Below are positions 1 to 5,673 of a stretch of DNA of 5,673 nt, in pieces; the stretch's first letter is position 1; every line of letters begins with the position of its first letter. The DNA is from Desulfobacteraceae bacterium (GTDB taxonomy: Bacteria; Desulfobacterota; Desulfobacteria; Desulfobacterales; Desulfosalsimonadaceae), in NCBI GenBank assembly GCA_003551985.1, contig PUOB01000360.1, positions 1 through 5,673 on the forward strand, written 5' to 3'. The notes beneath the pieces were generated by a model. The model was not told the DNA's origin, ran no database searches, and saw nothing but the letters and a program-made list of their open reading frames with translations. The position numbers were made by a program, and so were the translations under genes.

Positions 1-662
1 GAAAAATAACAGCCGTTTCCCACGACCAGGTGCTCATGGACCGTCACCCCGACGGTCATGCAGGCGAATACAAGGCGCCGCGTAATGTCCATGTCGGCAC
101 CGGATGGTTCCGGATCACCGGAGGGATGGTTGTGTGCGAAAATCACCGCGGCCGCCCGGTGTTTGAGAGCGGCCTGGACGACTTCCCGGGGGTAGACCGA
201 ACTTGCCGTCAATGTGCCTTCAAACAAGGTTTCAACGTCAATGACCCGGTTCCTGGCATCCAGGAATAGCACCTTGAAGCACTCGCGGTCCCTGGCGGCC
301 ATGGTATGATGGAGGAAGTCGAAAAGGGCCGCCGCATTGTTCAAGGCATCCGACTTGACAACCTTTGTTTCCAGGTAGCGCCTGGACACCGCCGGAATCA
401 GCCTGATGCCGAATACGTTTTTGGGTCCGACCCCGTCAATTTCGCAAAGTTCGTTTACAGGCGCTTCAAACACCCCCTGGAGCGTCTTGAAGCGTTTGAG
501 GAGCATTTTGGCGGCATCCTTGCAGTCCTTCCGCGGGGTAAACAGGGTCAGCAGCAGCTCGATAATCTCGTAGTCATGGAACCCCTCCAGTCCGCCTGCC
601 AGAAAACGGTCCCGCAGGCGCCGACGGTGGCCTTCGGATTTATGCCGGTTGTTCGTCTCCAT
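1..662 (-). CDS. radC: RadC-family JAMM/MPN-domain protein, C-terminus cut by window edge
   Basis: This reading frame is open from an ATG at 662 to the window edge, giving 220 visible residues. Family members are usually about 225-240 residues, so only a short C-terminal piece is missing. Residues 71-83 contain a helix-hairpin-helix-like segment (GVGPKNV at 77-83). From about residue 103 the MPN/JAMM domain follows, with the metal-binding signature AHNHPSGDPEPSGAD at 176-190 (His177, His179, Asp190). This signature is diagnostic of RadC/UPF0758. The family was named for a presumed role in DNA repair, but its biochemical function is unsettled; the JAMM motif suggests a zinc-dependent hydrolase. 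The N-terminus (METNNRHKSEGHRRRLRDRF) is the basic form I associate with deltaproteobacterial members. The gene starts 18 bases after the gpsA stop with only a weak CCGGA as ribosome binding site, so translation is probably coupled to gpsA. Family identity is very secure and function is not. Confidence 0.95.
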   Translation of the reverse strand, partial: METNNRHKSEGHRRRLRDRFLAGGLEGFHDYEIIELLLTLFTPRKDCKDAAKMLLKRFKTLQGVFEAPVNELCEIDGVGPKNVFGIRLIPAVSRRYLETKVVKSDALNNAAALFDFLHHTMAARDRECFKVLFLDARNRVIDVETLFEGTLTASSVYPREVVQAALKHRAAAVIFAHNHPSGDPEPSGADMDITRRLVFACMTVGVTVHEHLVVGNGCYF

Positions 663-680
663 CAACAATCCGGACAGCGC

Positions 681-1703
681 TTACAACACGTCATCGAGTT
701 CGCCTTTCAGGCTCCGGGTCATCAACTGGTAAACCCCGGCCGCGGGCTCAAGATCATCATACAATACGGCATACACCGAATCGGCGATGGGCATCTCCAC
801 ATTCAGCGATTTGGACAGGTTGTAAACGGATTTCGCCGTTTTTACGCCCTCGGCCACCATTCGCATCTCCGCGAGGATGTCATCGAGTTTTTTCCCCTCG
901 CCGATCATTTTTCCCACGGTGTGGTTCCTGGAAAGCGTTCCTGTACAGGTGAGGATAAGATCCCCTACCCCGGCAAGTCCGGCGAATGTATGGGGATTCG
1001 CCCCCATCCGGATGCCGAGGCGACGGATTTCCGCCAGGCCGCGCGTAATGAGCGCGGCCCGTGTGTTCAGGCCGAGCCCCAAGCCGTCAACAATGCCCGA
1101 TGCAATGGCAATGACGTTTTTGATGGCCCCGCCCAGCTCAACCCCGATCACGTCCGTATTGGTATAGACCCGGAAATGGGGGGCGGCAAAAATCGCCTGC
1201 ACGTCATTTGCAATGTCGATGCGGGACGCCGCAGCCGTCACCACAGTCGGGGTTTTCTGCGCCACCTCTATGGCAAAACTCGGGCCGGAAATCGCGGCCA
1301 GCCGGTCCCTGCCGGGGAGCAGCTCCCCCAAAACGCCGGTCATCGTCAAGAGGGTTTGATTTTCAATACCTTTTGATGCGGAGACCACGATGGCATCATC
1401 GGGTATATGTTGGGCTGCGATACCCGCCACGCGGCGCGTCTCATGCGTGGGCGCCACCATCAGCACCATGTCCTTGCCGCTGACGACCCCGGCCAGGTCA
1501 TTGGACGCACGAAGGTTTTTCTCGAGTATAATCTCAGGCAGAAACAGCCTGTTCTCCCTCTCCTCGTTGATACTCCGGGCGACTTCCGGTTCATAGGCCC
1601 ACAAATCGACGGCGTACCCTTTTCCCGCCAGCAGGTCCGCAAGCGCGGTCCCCCAGCTTCCGGCGCCCACCACACCGATTTTCGGATTATCGATATCACG
1701 CAT
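681..1703 (-). CDS. gpsA: Glycerol-3-phosphate dehydrogenase [NAD(P)+]
   Basis: This 340-residue cytoplasmic enzyme reduces dihydroxyacetone phosphate to sn-glycerol 3-phosphate, the backbone precursor for phospholipid synthesis. The length is typical for GpsA. The N-terminal Rossmann domain carries the dinucleotide-binding loop GAGSWG at residues 13-18. Further family motifs are SKGIE at 110-114, GPSFA at 140-144, GAIKN at 192-196 with the conserved catalytic Lys195, NTRAALITRG at 213-222, and GLAGVGDLILTCTGTLSRN at 242-260. Asp248 and the SRN lie in the substrate-binding C-terminal domain. The segment reads CTGTLSRN where CTS.LSRN is more usual, a mild variant. The ATG start at 1703 is supported by AGGTGG at 1710-1715, six bases upstream. 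The gene sits 41 bases after gyrA and 18 bases before radC on the same strand, so co-transcription is likely. Identification is secure. Confidence 0.97.
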   Translation of the reverse strand: MRDIDNPKIGVVGAGSWGTALADLLAGKGYAVDLWAYEPEVARSINEERENRLFLPEIILEKNLRASNDLAGVVSGKDMVLMVAPTHETRRVAGIAAQHIPDDAIVVSASKGIENQTLLTMTGVLGELLPGRDRLAAISGPSFAIEVAQKTPTVVTAAASRIDIANDVQAIFAAPHFRVYTNTDVIGVELGGAIKNVIAIASGIVDGLGLGLNTRAALITRGLAEIRRLGIRMGANPHTFAGLAGVGDLILTCTGTLSRNHTVGKMIGEGKKLDDILAEMRMVAEGVKTAKSVYNLSKSLNVEMPIADSVYAVLYDDLEPAAGVYQLMTRSLKGELDDVL

Positions 1704-1744
1704 TGACGTCCACCTGGTTTTCGTGCGGCGTTTTCATGCGGGCA

Positions 1745-4249
1745 CTATGTTATATCGATGTCCTCGATACTGTCAACACTGCCAACGTCCCCGCCGCCGT
1801 CTTCTTCTTCAATCGCATTGTTTTCAGCCTCGGCAAGCCTTGCGGCGCTGACCAGTTTTTCATCCGGCGCAATGTTGACAAGTTTGACGCCCTGGGTGTT
1901 CCGGCTGATCACCGATATATCGGAAATGGCGATACGGATAATCTTGCCGGAACTGGTCATGAGCATCACGTCGTCGTCATCACTGACAAGCAGAATGGTG
2001 ACCACCTTGCCGTTTCGTTCACTGGTCTTGATCGTGATAACACCCTTGCCGCCTCTTTTCTGCACCGGGTATTCATCCAGGACGGTACGCTTCCCATAGC
2101 CGTTTTCCGTTGCGGTAAAAAGGGTTTCCCCGTGCGTCATCACCTCCATGCCGACCAGTTTGTCCCCCCGGCTGAGGCTCATACCCCTGACGCCGCGCGA
2201 TATGCGGCCGCTGGGGCGGACATCGGTCTCATGAAACCGTATGGACTTGCCGTCATGGGAGCACAGAAAAACATTCCGGGTGCCGTCGGAGAGACGGGCG
2301 GCGATCAGTTCGTCCCCCTCGTTCAGGCGAATGGCGATGATTCCCCCCGCCCTCGGCCTTGAAAACGCCATGATATCCGTCTTTTTCACAACGCCATCGC
2401 GGGTGCACATGAGAATGGTAAGCCCCGGGGTATATTGAGGAACGGCCAGAACCGTGGTAAGGTGCTCATCCGGAAGAAAATTGAGCAGGTTCACGATGGC
2501 TTTCCCCCTCGACGACCGTCCGCCCTGGGGGATATCATACACCTTGCACCAGTAAACCCGCCCCTGGTTGGTAAAAAACATGAACGTGTGGTGGGTCGAA
2601 GCCACGAACAGGTGCTCGACAAAATCCTCGTCCTTTGTCCCCATGCCGGTTTTGCCCTTGCCCCCGCGGTTCTGCTGCTGGTATAAGGTGACGGGGTTTC
2701 GCTTGATATACCCGCTTTTGGTAATGGTAACCACCATGTCTTCCTGGGCGATCATGTCTTCAAGGCTGATTTCCTGCGTATCAGCCACAATCCTGGTTCG
2801 ACGGCCGTCGCCGAACATATCCTGCACCTCGGTCAACTCGTCTTTGATGATATTCAGGACCAGGCGCTCGCTGGCAAGGATTTCCCTGTACCCGGCGATG
2901 GCCTGGAGGATCTCGATGTGCTCCTGCTTTATTTTGTCGCGCTCAAGGCCGGTGAGGCGCTGCAGGCGCATATCCAGTATGGCCTGGGCCTGCAGATCGC
3001 TCAGCTCGAAGCGATGCATCAACTGCGATTTGGCCTCCGCAGGTGAGGCGGCCGCACGGATCAGGGACACCACCTCGTCCAGGTTGTCCAGGGCGACGAT
3101 AAGCCCTTCCAGGATATGGGCCCGGGCTTCGGCCCTGTTCAGATCGTAGCGGGTCCGGCGGACAATGACGTCCTTGCGGTGAATGATGAAGTGCTCGAGG
3201 ATTTCCTTTAAATTCAAGAGCTCGGGACGGCGGTTGACCACGGCCAGGAAGATGATGCCGAAATTGTGCTCCAGCTGGGTATGCTTGTAGAGCTTGTTGA
3301 GAATCACTTCGGCCATCTGGTCTTTTTTCAGTGCAATGGCCACGCGAATGCCGTCCTTGTCCGATTCGTCCCGCACATAACGGATGCCCTCAATCTGTTT
3401 GTGCTTGACCATATCCGCGATCTTTTCGATAAGGGAGGCCTTGTTGACCTGGTACGGCAGTTCCTTGACCACGATGGTTTCCGACTGGGACTTCTTGTCC
3501 TGTTCGATATCGATCAGGGCCCGGATGCGCAGCTTGCCGCGCCCGGTCTGGTAGGCCTTCCGTATGCCTTCCGTACCGTAGAGTATTCCACCGGTGGGAA
3601 AATCCGGGCCGGACAGGTACGTCATCAATTCCTCGATCGACAACTCGGTGTTATCGATCAAGGCCTTTATGGCGTCGCAGAGTTCGTTCAAATTGTGCGG
3701 CGGGATGTTGGTCGTCATTCCAACGGCGATGCCGGAGGACCCGTTCAACAGGAGCGCCGGTATCCGGGCGGGCAGGACCATCGGTTCATGCAGGGTTTCA
3801 TCGTAGTTCAGCTGCCAGTCAACGGTTTCCTTGTCGATATCCGCCAGCATCTGGTGCGCGAGGCGCGCCATCCGGACCTCGGTATAGCGCATGGCCGCGG
3901 GCGGGTCGCCGTCCACGGATCCGAAGTTGCCCTGGCCGTCCACAAAGGGGTAGCGCAGGCTGAAATTCTGCGCCAGGCGGGTAATGGCGTCATAAACCGC
4001 TGAATCACCGTGTGGATGATACTTACCGATAACGTCACCGACAATACGGGCGGACTTTTTGTAGGGCTTGTTCCAGTCATTCCTGAGTTCCCGCATGGCA
4101 AACAGAATCCGGCGATGGACAGGCTTCATCCCATCGCGAACATCCGGCAAGGCCCTGCCGATGATCACGCTCATGGCGTAATCGAGGTATGATTGGCGCA
4201 TTTCACTTTCAATGCTGATTTCGGATATCTGCTGCTCTATGTCACCCAT
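1745..4249 (-). CDS. gyrA: DNA gyrase subunit A
   Basis: This 834-residue protein is the breakage-reunion subunit of the A2B2 gyrase, which introduces negative supercoils into DNA using ATP hydrolysed by GyrB. The N-terminal winged-helix/tower domain has the catalytic tyrosine at Tyr122 (AMRYTE). The quinolone-determining region is [12 protein letters not shown] (76-87). Ser83 and Asp87 fall at the same numbers as in E. coli and are the susceptible-type residues. The coiled-coil and globule region runs to about 495 and includes the [15 protein letters not shown] segment at 422-436. The C-terminal beta-pinwheel follows. It has the GyrA box as QNRGGKG at 526-532, which separates gyrase from the ParC subunit of topoisomerase IV, and a second box-like QKRGGKG at 730-736. 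An acidic tail (about 807-834) ends the protein, as in many GyrAs. The start is backed by AGGAG at 4255-4259, five bases before the ATG. gyrB is not in the window. Confidence 0.98.
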   Translation of the reverse strand: MGDIEQQISEISIESEMRQSYLDYAMSVIIGRALPDVRDGMKPVHRRILFAMRELRNDWNKPYKKSARIVGDVIGKYHPHGDSAVYDAITRLAQNFSLRYPFVDGQGNFGSVDGDPPAAMRYTEVRMARLAHQMLADIDKETVDWQLNYDETLHEPMVLPARIPALLLNGSSGIAVGMTTNIPPHNLNELCDAIKALIDNTELSIEELMTYLSGPDFPTGGILYGTEGIRKAYQTGRGKLRIRALIDIEQDKKSQSETIVVKELPYQVNKASLIEKIADMVKHKQIEGIRYVRDESDKDGIRVAIALKKDQMAEVILNKLYKHTQLEHNFGIIFLAVVNRRPELLNLKEILEHFIIHRKDVIVRRTRYDLNRAEARAHILEGLIVALDNLDEVVSLIRAAASPAEAKSQLMHRFELSDLQAQAILDMRLQRLTGLERDKIKQEHIEILQAIAGYREILASERLVLNIIKDELTEVQDMFGDGRRTRIVADTQEISLEDMIAQEDMVVTITKSGYIKRNPVTLYQQQNRGGKGKTGMGTKDEDFVEHLFVASTHHTFMFFTNQGRVYWCKVYDIPQGGRSSRGKAIVNLLNFLPDEHLTTVLAVPQYTPGLTILMCTRDGVVKKTDIMAFSRPRAGGIIAIRLNEGDELIAARLSDGTRNVFLCSHDGKSIRFHETDVRPSGRISRGVRGMSLSRGDKLVGMEVMTHGETLFTATENGYGKRTVLDEYPVQKRGGKGVITIKTSERNGKVVTILLVSDDDDVMLMTSSGKIIRIAISDISVISRNTQGVKLVNIAPDEKLVSAARLAEAENNAIEEEDGGGDVGSVDSIEDIDIT

Positions 4250-4254
4250 TTTTG

Positions 4255-4259
4255 CTCCT
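4255..4259 (-). promoter_or_regulatory. Ribosome binding site of gyrA
   Basis: On the minus strand, AGGAG is followed by CAAAA and then the ATG at 4249. This five-base spacing fixes the gyrA start at the MGDIEQQ form. The site lies just downstream of a T6 run and a hairpin, so any structure formed in the leader could influence its access. Confidence 0.8.
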
Positions 4260-4265
4260 GGTGAT

Positions 4266-4312
4266 AAAAAATGCCTTGGTTTGGCTTACGCCGCCGGTAT
4301 GTCCGGCCAAAC
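4266..4312 (-). terminator. Hairpin followed by T-run in the gyrA leader (possible terminator or attenuator)
   Basis: On the minus strand, GCCGG and CCGGC (4303-4307 with 4293-4297) form an inner stem around a five-base loop. An outer GTTTG/CAAAC pairing (4308-4312 with 4279-4283) closes it across an asymmetric internal loop. An alternative pairing is a 7-bp GTTTGGC/GCCAAAC stem. Seven bases (CAAGGCA, 4272-4278) separate the stem from a run of six T at 4266-4271. The layout resembles an intrinsic terminator but is imperfect: the stem is interrupted and the T-run is not immediately adjacent. It could end transcripts from upstream genes, act as an attenuator for gyrA, or be fortuitous. Confidence 0.35.
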
Positions 4313-4328
4313 AACCAACGCAGTGCAC

Positions 4329-4365
4329 CCGTTCCCGCACCCGGCGCTTTGCCGGGGCGGAACGG
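4329..4365 (-). repeat. Strong GC-rich hairpin between the small membrane protein gene and gyrA
   Basis: Two arms pair almost perfectly. CCGTTCCGC plus CCCGGC on the minus strand pairs with GCCGGG plus GCGGAACGG, giving about 15 base pairs with two single-base bulges and a five-base loop. No T-run follows on either side, so it is not a standard intrinsic terminator. It may be a REP-like palindrome, a transcript-stabilising 3' end for the upstream gene, or a pause or processing site in the gyrA leader. Confidence 0.6.
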
Positions 4366-4385
4366 CTGATGCATCTGCCTTGTGT

Positions 4386-4397
4386 TACCACGTGTTA
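4386..4397. promoter_or_regulatory. CACGTG-centred palindrome upstream of gyrA (candidate operator)
   Basis: The core CACGTG at 4389-4394 is a perfect palindrome. Moving outward, one pair mismatches and the next two match, so 10 of 12 positions are symmetric. It sits about 140 bases upstream of the gyrA start, where a promoter or operator could lie. No convincing -35/-10 pair was found beside it. A 6-base core can occur by chance, so this is only a candidate. Confidence 0.2.
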
Positions 4398-4427
4398 TGA
4401 CGAAAACTTCCGACTTTCGTTCGGCTG

Positions 4428-4592
4428 CTATTTACGGGCCATATCGATAAATCCAAGCGCAACAAAAGCAAGCACAATCAGGGAAACATAAACCGCCGGC
4501 CAGCTGCTGGTGAATTCCCAGGCCACACCGGGAACGATAATCGCCGGGATACCGAATGTGACCAGGATGCCGAGTGAACGGGTAATTGACAT
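4428..4592 (-). CDS. Small two-helix membrane protein, 54 aa, function unknown
   Basis: I do not recognise this protein. It starts at the ATG at 4592 (MSITRSLGIL) and ends with TAG at 4428. Two hydrophobic stretches, residues about 7-24 and 33-50, are long enough to span the membrane as a helical hairpin. The short connecting segment holds WEFTSSWP (25-32), with Pro21 at the end of the first helix. Both ends are short and basic (Arg5; Arg53, Lys54), which by the positive-inside rule suggests that both termini are cytoplasmic. An excellent AAGGAG lies six bases upstream and argues strongly that it is translated. A longer in-frame version from a TTG at 4661 would run into the adjacent inverted-repeat element and is not believed. 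The gene stands alone between the element and the gyrA leader. No catalytic motif or signal peptidase site is evident. Confidence 0.72.
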   Translation of the reverse strand: MSITRSLGILVTFGIPAIIVPGVAWEFTSSWPAVYVSLIVLAFVALGFIDMARK

Positions 4593-4598
4593 GATAAA

Positions 4599-4604
4599 CT
4601 CCTT
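4599..4604 (-). promoter_or_regulatory. Ribosome binding site deciding the start of the 54-aa membrane protein
   Basis: AAGGAG on the minus strand is followed by TTTATC and the ATG at 4592. This is an almost ideal Shine-Dalgarno at six-base spacing. It picks the 54-residue form over the 77-residue extension. It lies 11 bases outside the end of the inverted-repeat element. Confidence 0.8.
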
Positions 4605-4615
4605 ATCGTCTAAAT

Positions 4616-4788
4616 AACGTTGATGGCGTCGTAAAAAGTCCCATCTACTGCGTTGCAGCAATTTTTCATCCGCCAGGCATACGACATGTATGCCTTCGCG
4701 TATGAAAAATTACTGCGCCTTGTATATGGAACGTTTACCTTAGCCATCTGTTCCTTATCTTGTGACTTTTTACGAAACCGTCAACGTT
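4616..4788. mobile_element. MITE-like element with 25-bp terminal inverted repeats
   Basis: The ends at 4616-4640 and 4764-4788 are inverted copies matching at 22 of 25 positions, sharing TCGTAAAAAGTC without a mismatch at the inner side. The 173-bp body encodes no protein of its own and contains a further long hairpin at 4655-4716. Small size, terminal inverted repeats, no transposase and an intergenic location fit a miniature inverted-repeat transposable element or a related dispersed repeat. The outermost AACGTT occurs in direct orientation at both ends but is itself a palindrome, so it could be either part of the terminal repeat or a 6-bp target duplication. The GTAAAAAGTC...GACTTTTTAC ends resemble repeats I recall from Desulfobacterales genomes; that is memory, not a search. 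It lies between the thiolase stop and the small membrane protein gene and may affect transcription of both. Confidence 0.7.
4655..4716. repeat. Internal imperfect palindrome of the MITE-like element
   Basis: Arms 4655-4682 and 4688-4716 are inverted copies around the five-base centre GACAT. They share GCAG, AATTTTTCAT and GGCATAC in order. Differences are a few substitutions and one extra base in the right arm. In RNA of either strand this would fold into a hairpin of more than 20 base pairs. Together with the outer terminal repeats, the element has a nested two-level symmetry. Confidence 0.8.
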
Positions 4789-4837
4789 GCCGTTTCGCAA
4801 GTAAAACCATCCAAAACGCCTTGACCCCCGTTGGCGC

Positions 4838-5673
4838 CTATGCCGACTCCAGAATCATGGCCATGCCCATGCCGCCGCCGATGCACATTGAGATCAGCCC
4901 GCTTGATGCGCCGGTATTTTTCATTTGATAGACCGCGCTGACCGCCTGGCGGGCCCCTGTACAGCCGATGGGGTGCCCCAGGGAAATGCCGCTGCCAAGC
5001 TGGTTGGGCTTTTGCGTGTCTATTCCCAGGTCCTTGATGCATGCAAGCGCCTGGGCGGCAAAGGCTTCGTTCAGCTCGATCACCTCGATATCGCTGATCG
5101 AGCGGCCCGTCTTGTTCAACACCTTCCGAATGGCCGGGATCGGGCCCAGGCCCATATATGCCGGGTCAACCCCGCCGCCGGCAAAGGCGCTGATTTTGGC
5201 AAGCGGCGTCAACCCAAGCGCTTTCGCCTTTGCCGCGCTCATGAGCACGACCGCTGCGGCGCCGTCATTAATGCCCGACGCATTCCCGGCCGTAACCGTG
5301 CCGTCCTTCTTGAAAACCGGCTTGAGTTTCGTCATTTTTTCCATATCGGTTTCCATGGGACGCTCATCGGTGTCGACCACCACATCCCCCTTGCGGGTCT
5401 TTAGGGTCACCGGGACGATCTCTTCGGCAAAGGTGCCGTTATGGATTGCCGCCATTGCCCGGTTGTGGCTGAGCACGGACAGCTCGTCCTGCGCCTGTCT
5501 TGAAATGCCGTATTTTTCAACGATGTTTTCCGCTGTGACGCCCATGTGATATCCGTAAAAAATCTCATAGAGCCCGTCATACACCATCAAATCCAGAATT
5601 TCGCCTTTTCCGGTCACCTCCATGCGATGGCCCCACCGGGCTTTGGGCAGCGCCATGGGGGCATTGCTCATGC
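4838..5673 (-). CDS. Acetyl-CoA acetyltransferase / 3-ketoacyl-CoA thiolase, N-terminus outside window
   Basis: This is a thiolase, which condenses two acetyl-CoA to acetoacetyl-CoA or cleaves 3-ketoacyl-CoA with CoA. The visible part begins mid-protein, and its first Met (5671) aligns with about residue 118 of 392-residue bacterial thiolases (the SMSMAP/NMSNAP segment). It is therefore an internal residue, not a start. The acyl-accepting cysteine near residue 89 is outside the window. Counting from that Met, FYGYHMGVTAENI lies at 38-50, GTVTAGNASGINDGAAA at 124-140, NEAFAAQ at 201-207, GHPIGCTGAR at 232-241 with the catalytic His233, and CIGGGMG at 263-269 with the second active-site Cys263. 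The C-terminus ESA is normal. Substrate chain length cannot be told from this part. In a sulfate reducer or syntroph it could serve fatty-acid oxidation or butyrate-type metabolism. No clear terminator follows before the inverted-repeat element. Confidence 0.95.
   Translation of the reverse strand, partial: MSNAPMALPKARWGHRMEVTGKGEILDLMVYDGLYEIFYGYHMGVTAENIVEKYGISRQAQDELSVLSHNRAMAAIHNGTFAEEIVPVTLKTRKGDVVVDTDERPMETDMEKMTKLKPVFKKDGTVTAGNASGINDGAAAVVLMSAAKAKALGLTPLAKISAFAGGGVDPAYMGLGPIPAIRKVLNKTGRSISDIEVIELNEAFAAQALACIKDLGIDTQKPNQLGSGISLGHPIGCTGARQAVSAVYQMKNTGASSGLISMCIGGGMGMAMILESA

Noticed and set aside
306..1376. 356-codon plus-strand open frame opposite radC and gpsA
   Set aside because: It lies fully antisense to two confidently identified genes, has no recognisable domain, and is rich in Arg, Gly, His and Gln as expected from an antisense frame of GC-rich coding DNA.
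3266..4003. 245-codon plus-strand open frame inside gyrA
   Set aside because: It is antisense to the conserved GyrA N-terminal domain, with no family motif. The frame stays open because of codon bias in gyrA.
4003..4020. Quinolone-resistance mutation in gyrA
   Set aside because: The translated codons for residues 83 and 87 give Ser and Asp, the susceptible-type residues, so there is no sign of resistance here.
4428..4661. 77-residue form of the small membrane protein from a TTG at 4661
   Set aside because: The extra 23 residues are encoded by the inverted-repeat element, the start is TTG without a good ribosome binding site, and an ideal AAGGAG precedes the internal ATG at 4592.
4616..4788. 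CRISPR array or tRNA in the intergenic gap
   Set aside because: The repeats are inverted rather than direct and evenly spaced, and no cloverleaf with tRNA-type arms can be drawn. The inverted-repeat element explains the symmetry.
4740..4790. Possible sigma-70 promoter on the minus strand starting with TTGACG near the element edge
   Set aside because: The -35-like TTGACG is good, but the only -10-like candidates (AAGATA at 17, GATAAG at 19 bases) are poor matches or badly spaced. It is not strong enough to annotate.
4968..5549. 193-codon plus-strand open frame opposite the thiolase
   Set aside because: The opposite strand encodes a thiolase with intact NEAF, GHP and CIGGG motifs. This frame has none of its own and is a shadow.

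Overview
This window looks like chromosomal DNA from a GC-rich deltaproteobacterium. I think a member of the Desulfobacterales/Desulfosarcina-type sulfate reducers (Desulfobacterota) is most likely. That placement is inference from three things: the overall character of GyrA and GpsA, a RadC variant with an N-terminus I associate with this group, and a short inverted-repeat element of a kind I recall from such genomes. No database search was possible. All convincing genes lie on the minus strand, so transcription runs from high to low coordinates. The long plus-strand ORFs are shadows of these genes.

In transcription order, the right end (5673 to 4838) holds the C-terminal 70% of an acetyl-CoA acetyltransferase/3-ketoacyl-CoA thiolase; its N-terminus lies outside the window. 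Next is a 245-base gap, most of it a 173-bp element with 25-bp terminal inverted repeats and an internal hairpin (4616-4788). Just beyond it is a 54-residue two-helix membrane protein of unknown function (4428-4592) with a very good ribosome binding site. A 178-base leader follows (4250-4427), with a strong GC-rich hairpin, a second hairpin followed by a T-run, and a CACGTG-centred palindrome.

The left two thirds is a compact gene series: gyrA (DNA gyrase subunit A, 834 aa), then after 41 bases gpsA (glycerol-3-phosphate dehydrogenase, 340 aa), then after 18 bases radC (JAMM/MPN-domain protein), cut by the left edge near its C-terminus. The spacing suggests that gyrA-gpsA-radC is one transcription unit. 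It would join DNA topology control, phospholipid precursor synthesis and a DNA-repair-associated protein, which is a housekeeping grouping rather than a pathway.

I found no RNA gene, CRISPR array, transposase or clear novel defence system. The parts that deserve a second look are the non-coding ones: the inverted-repeat element, the gyrA leader, and the small membrane protein between them.
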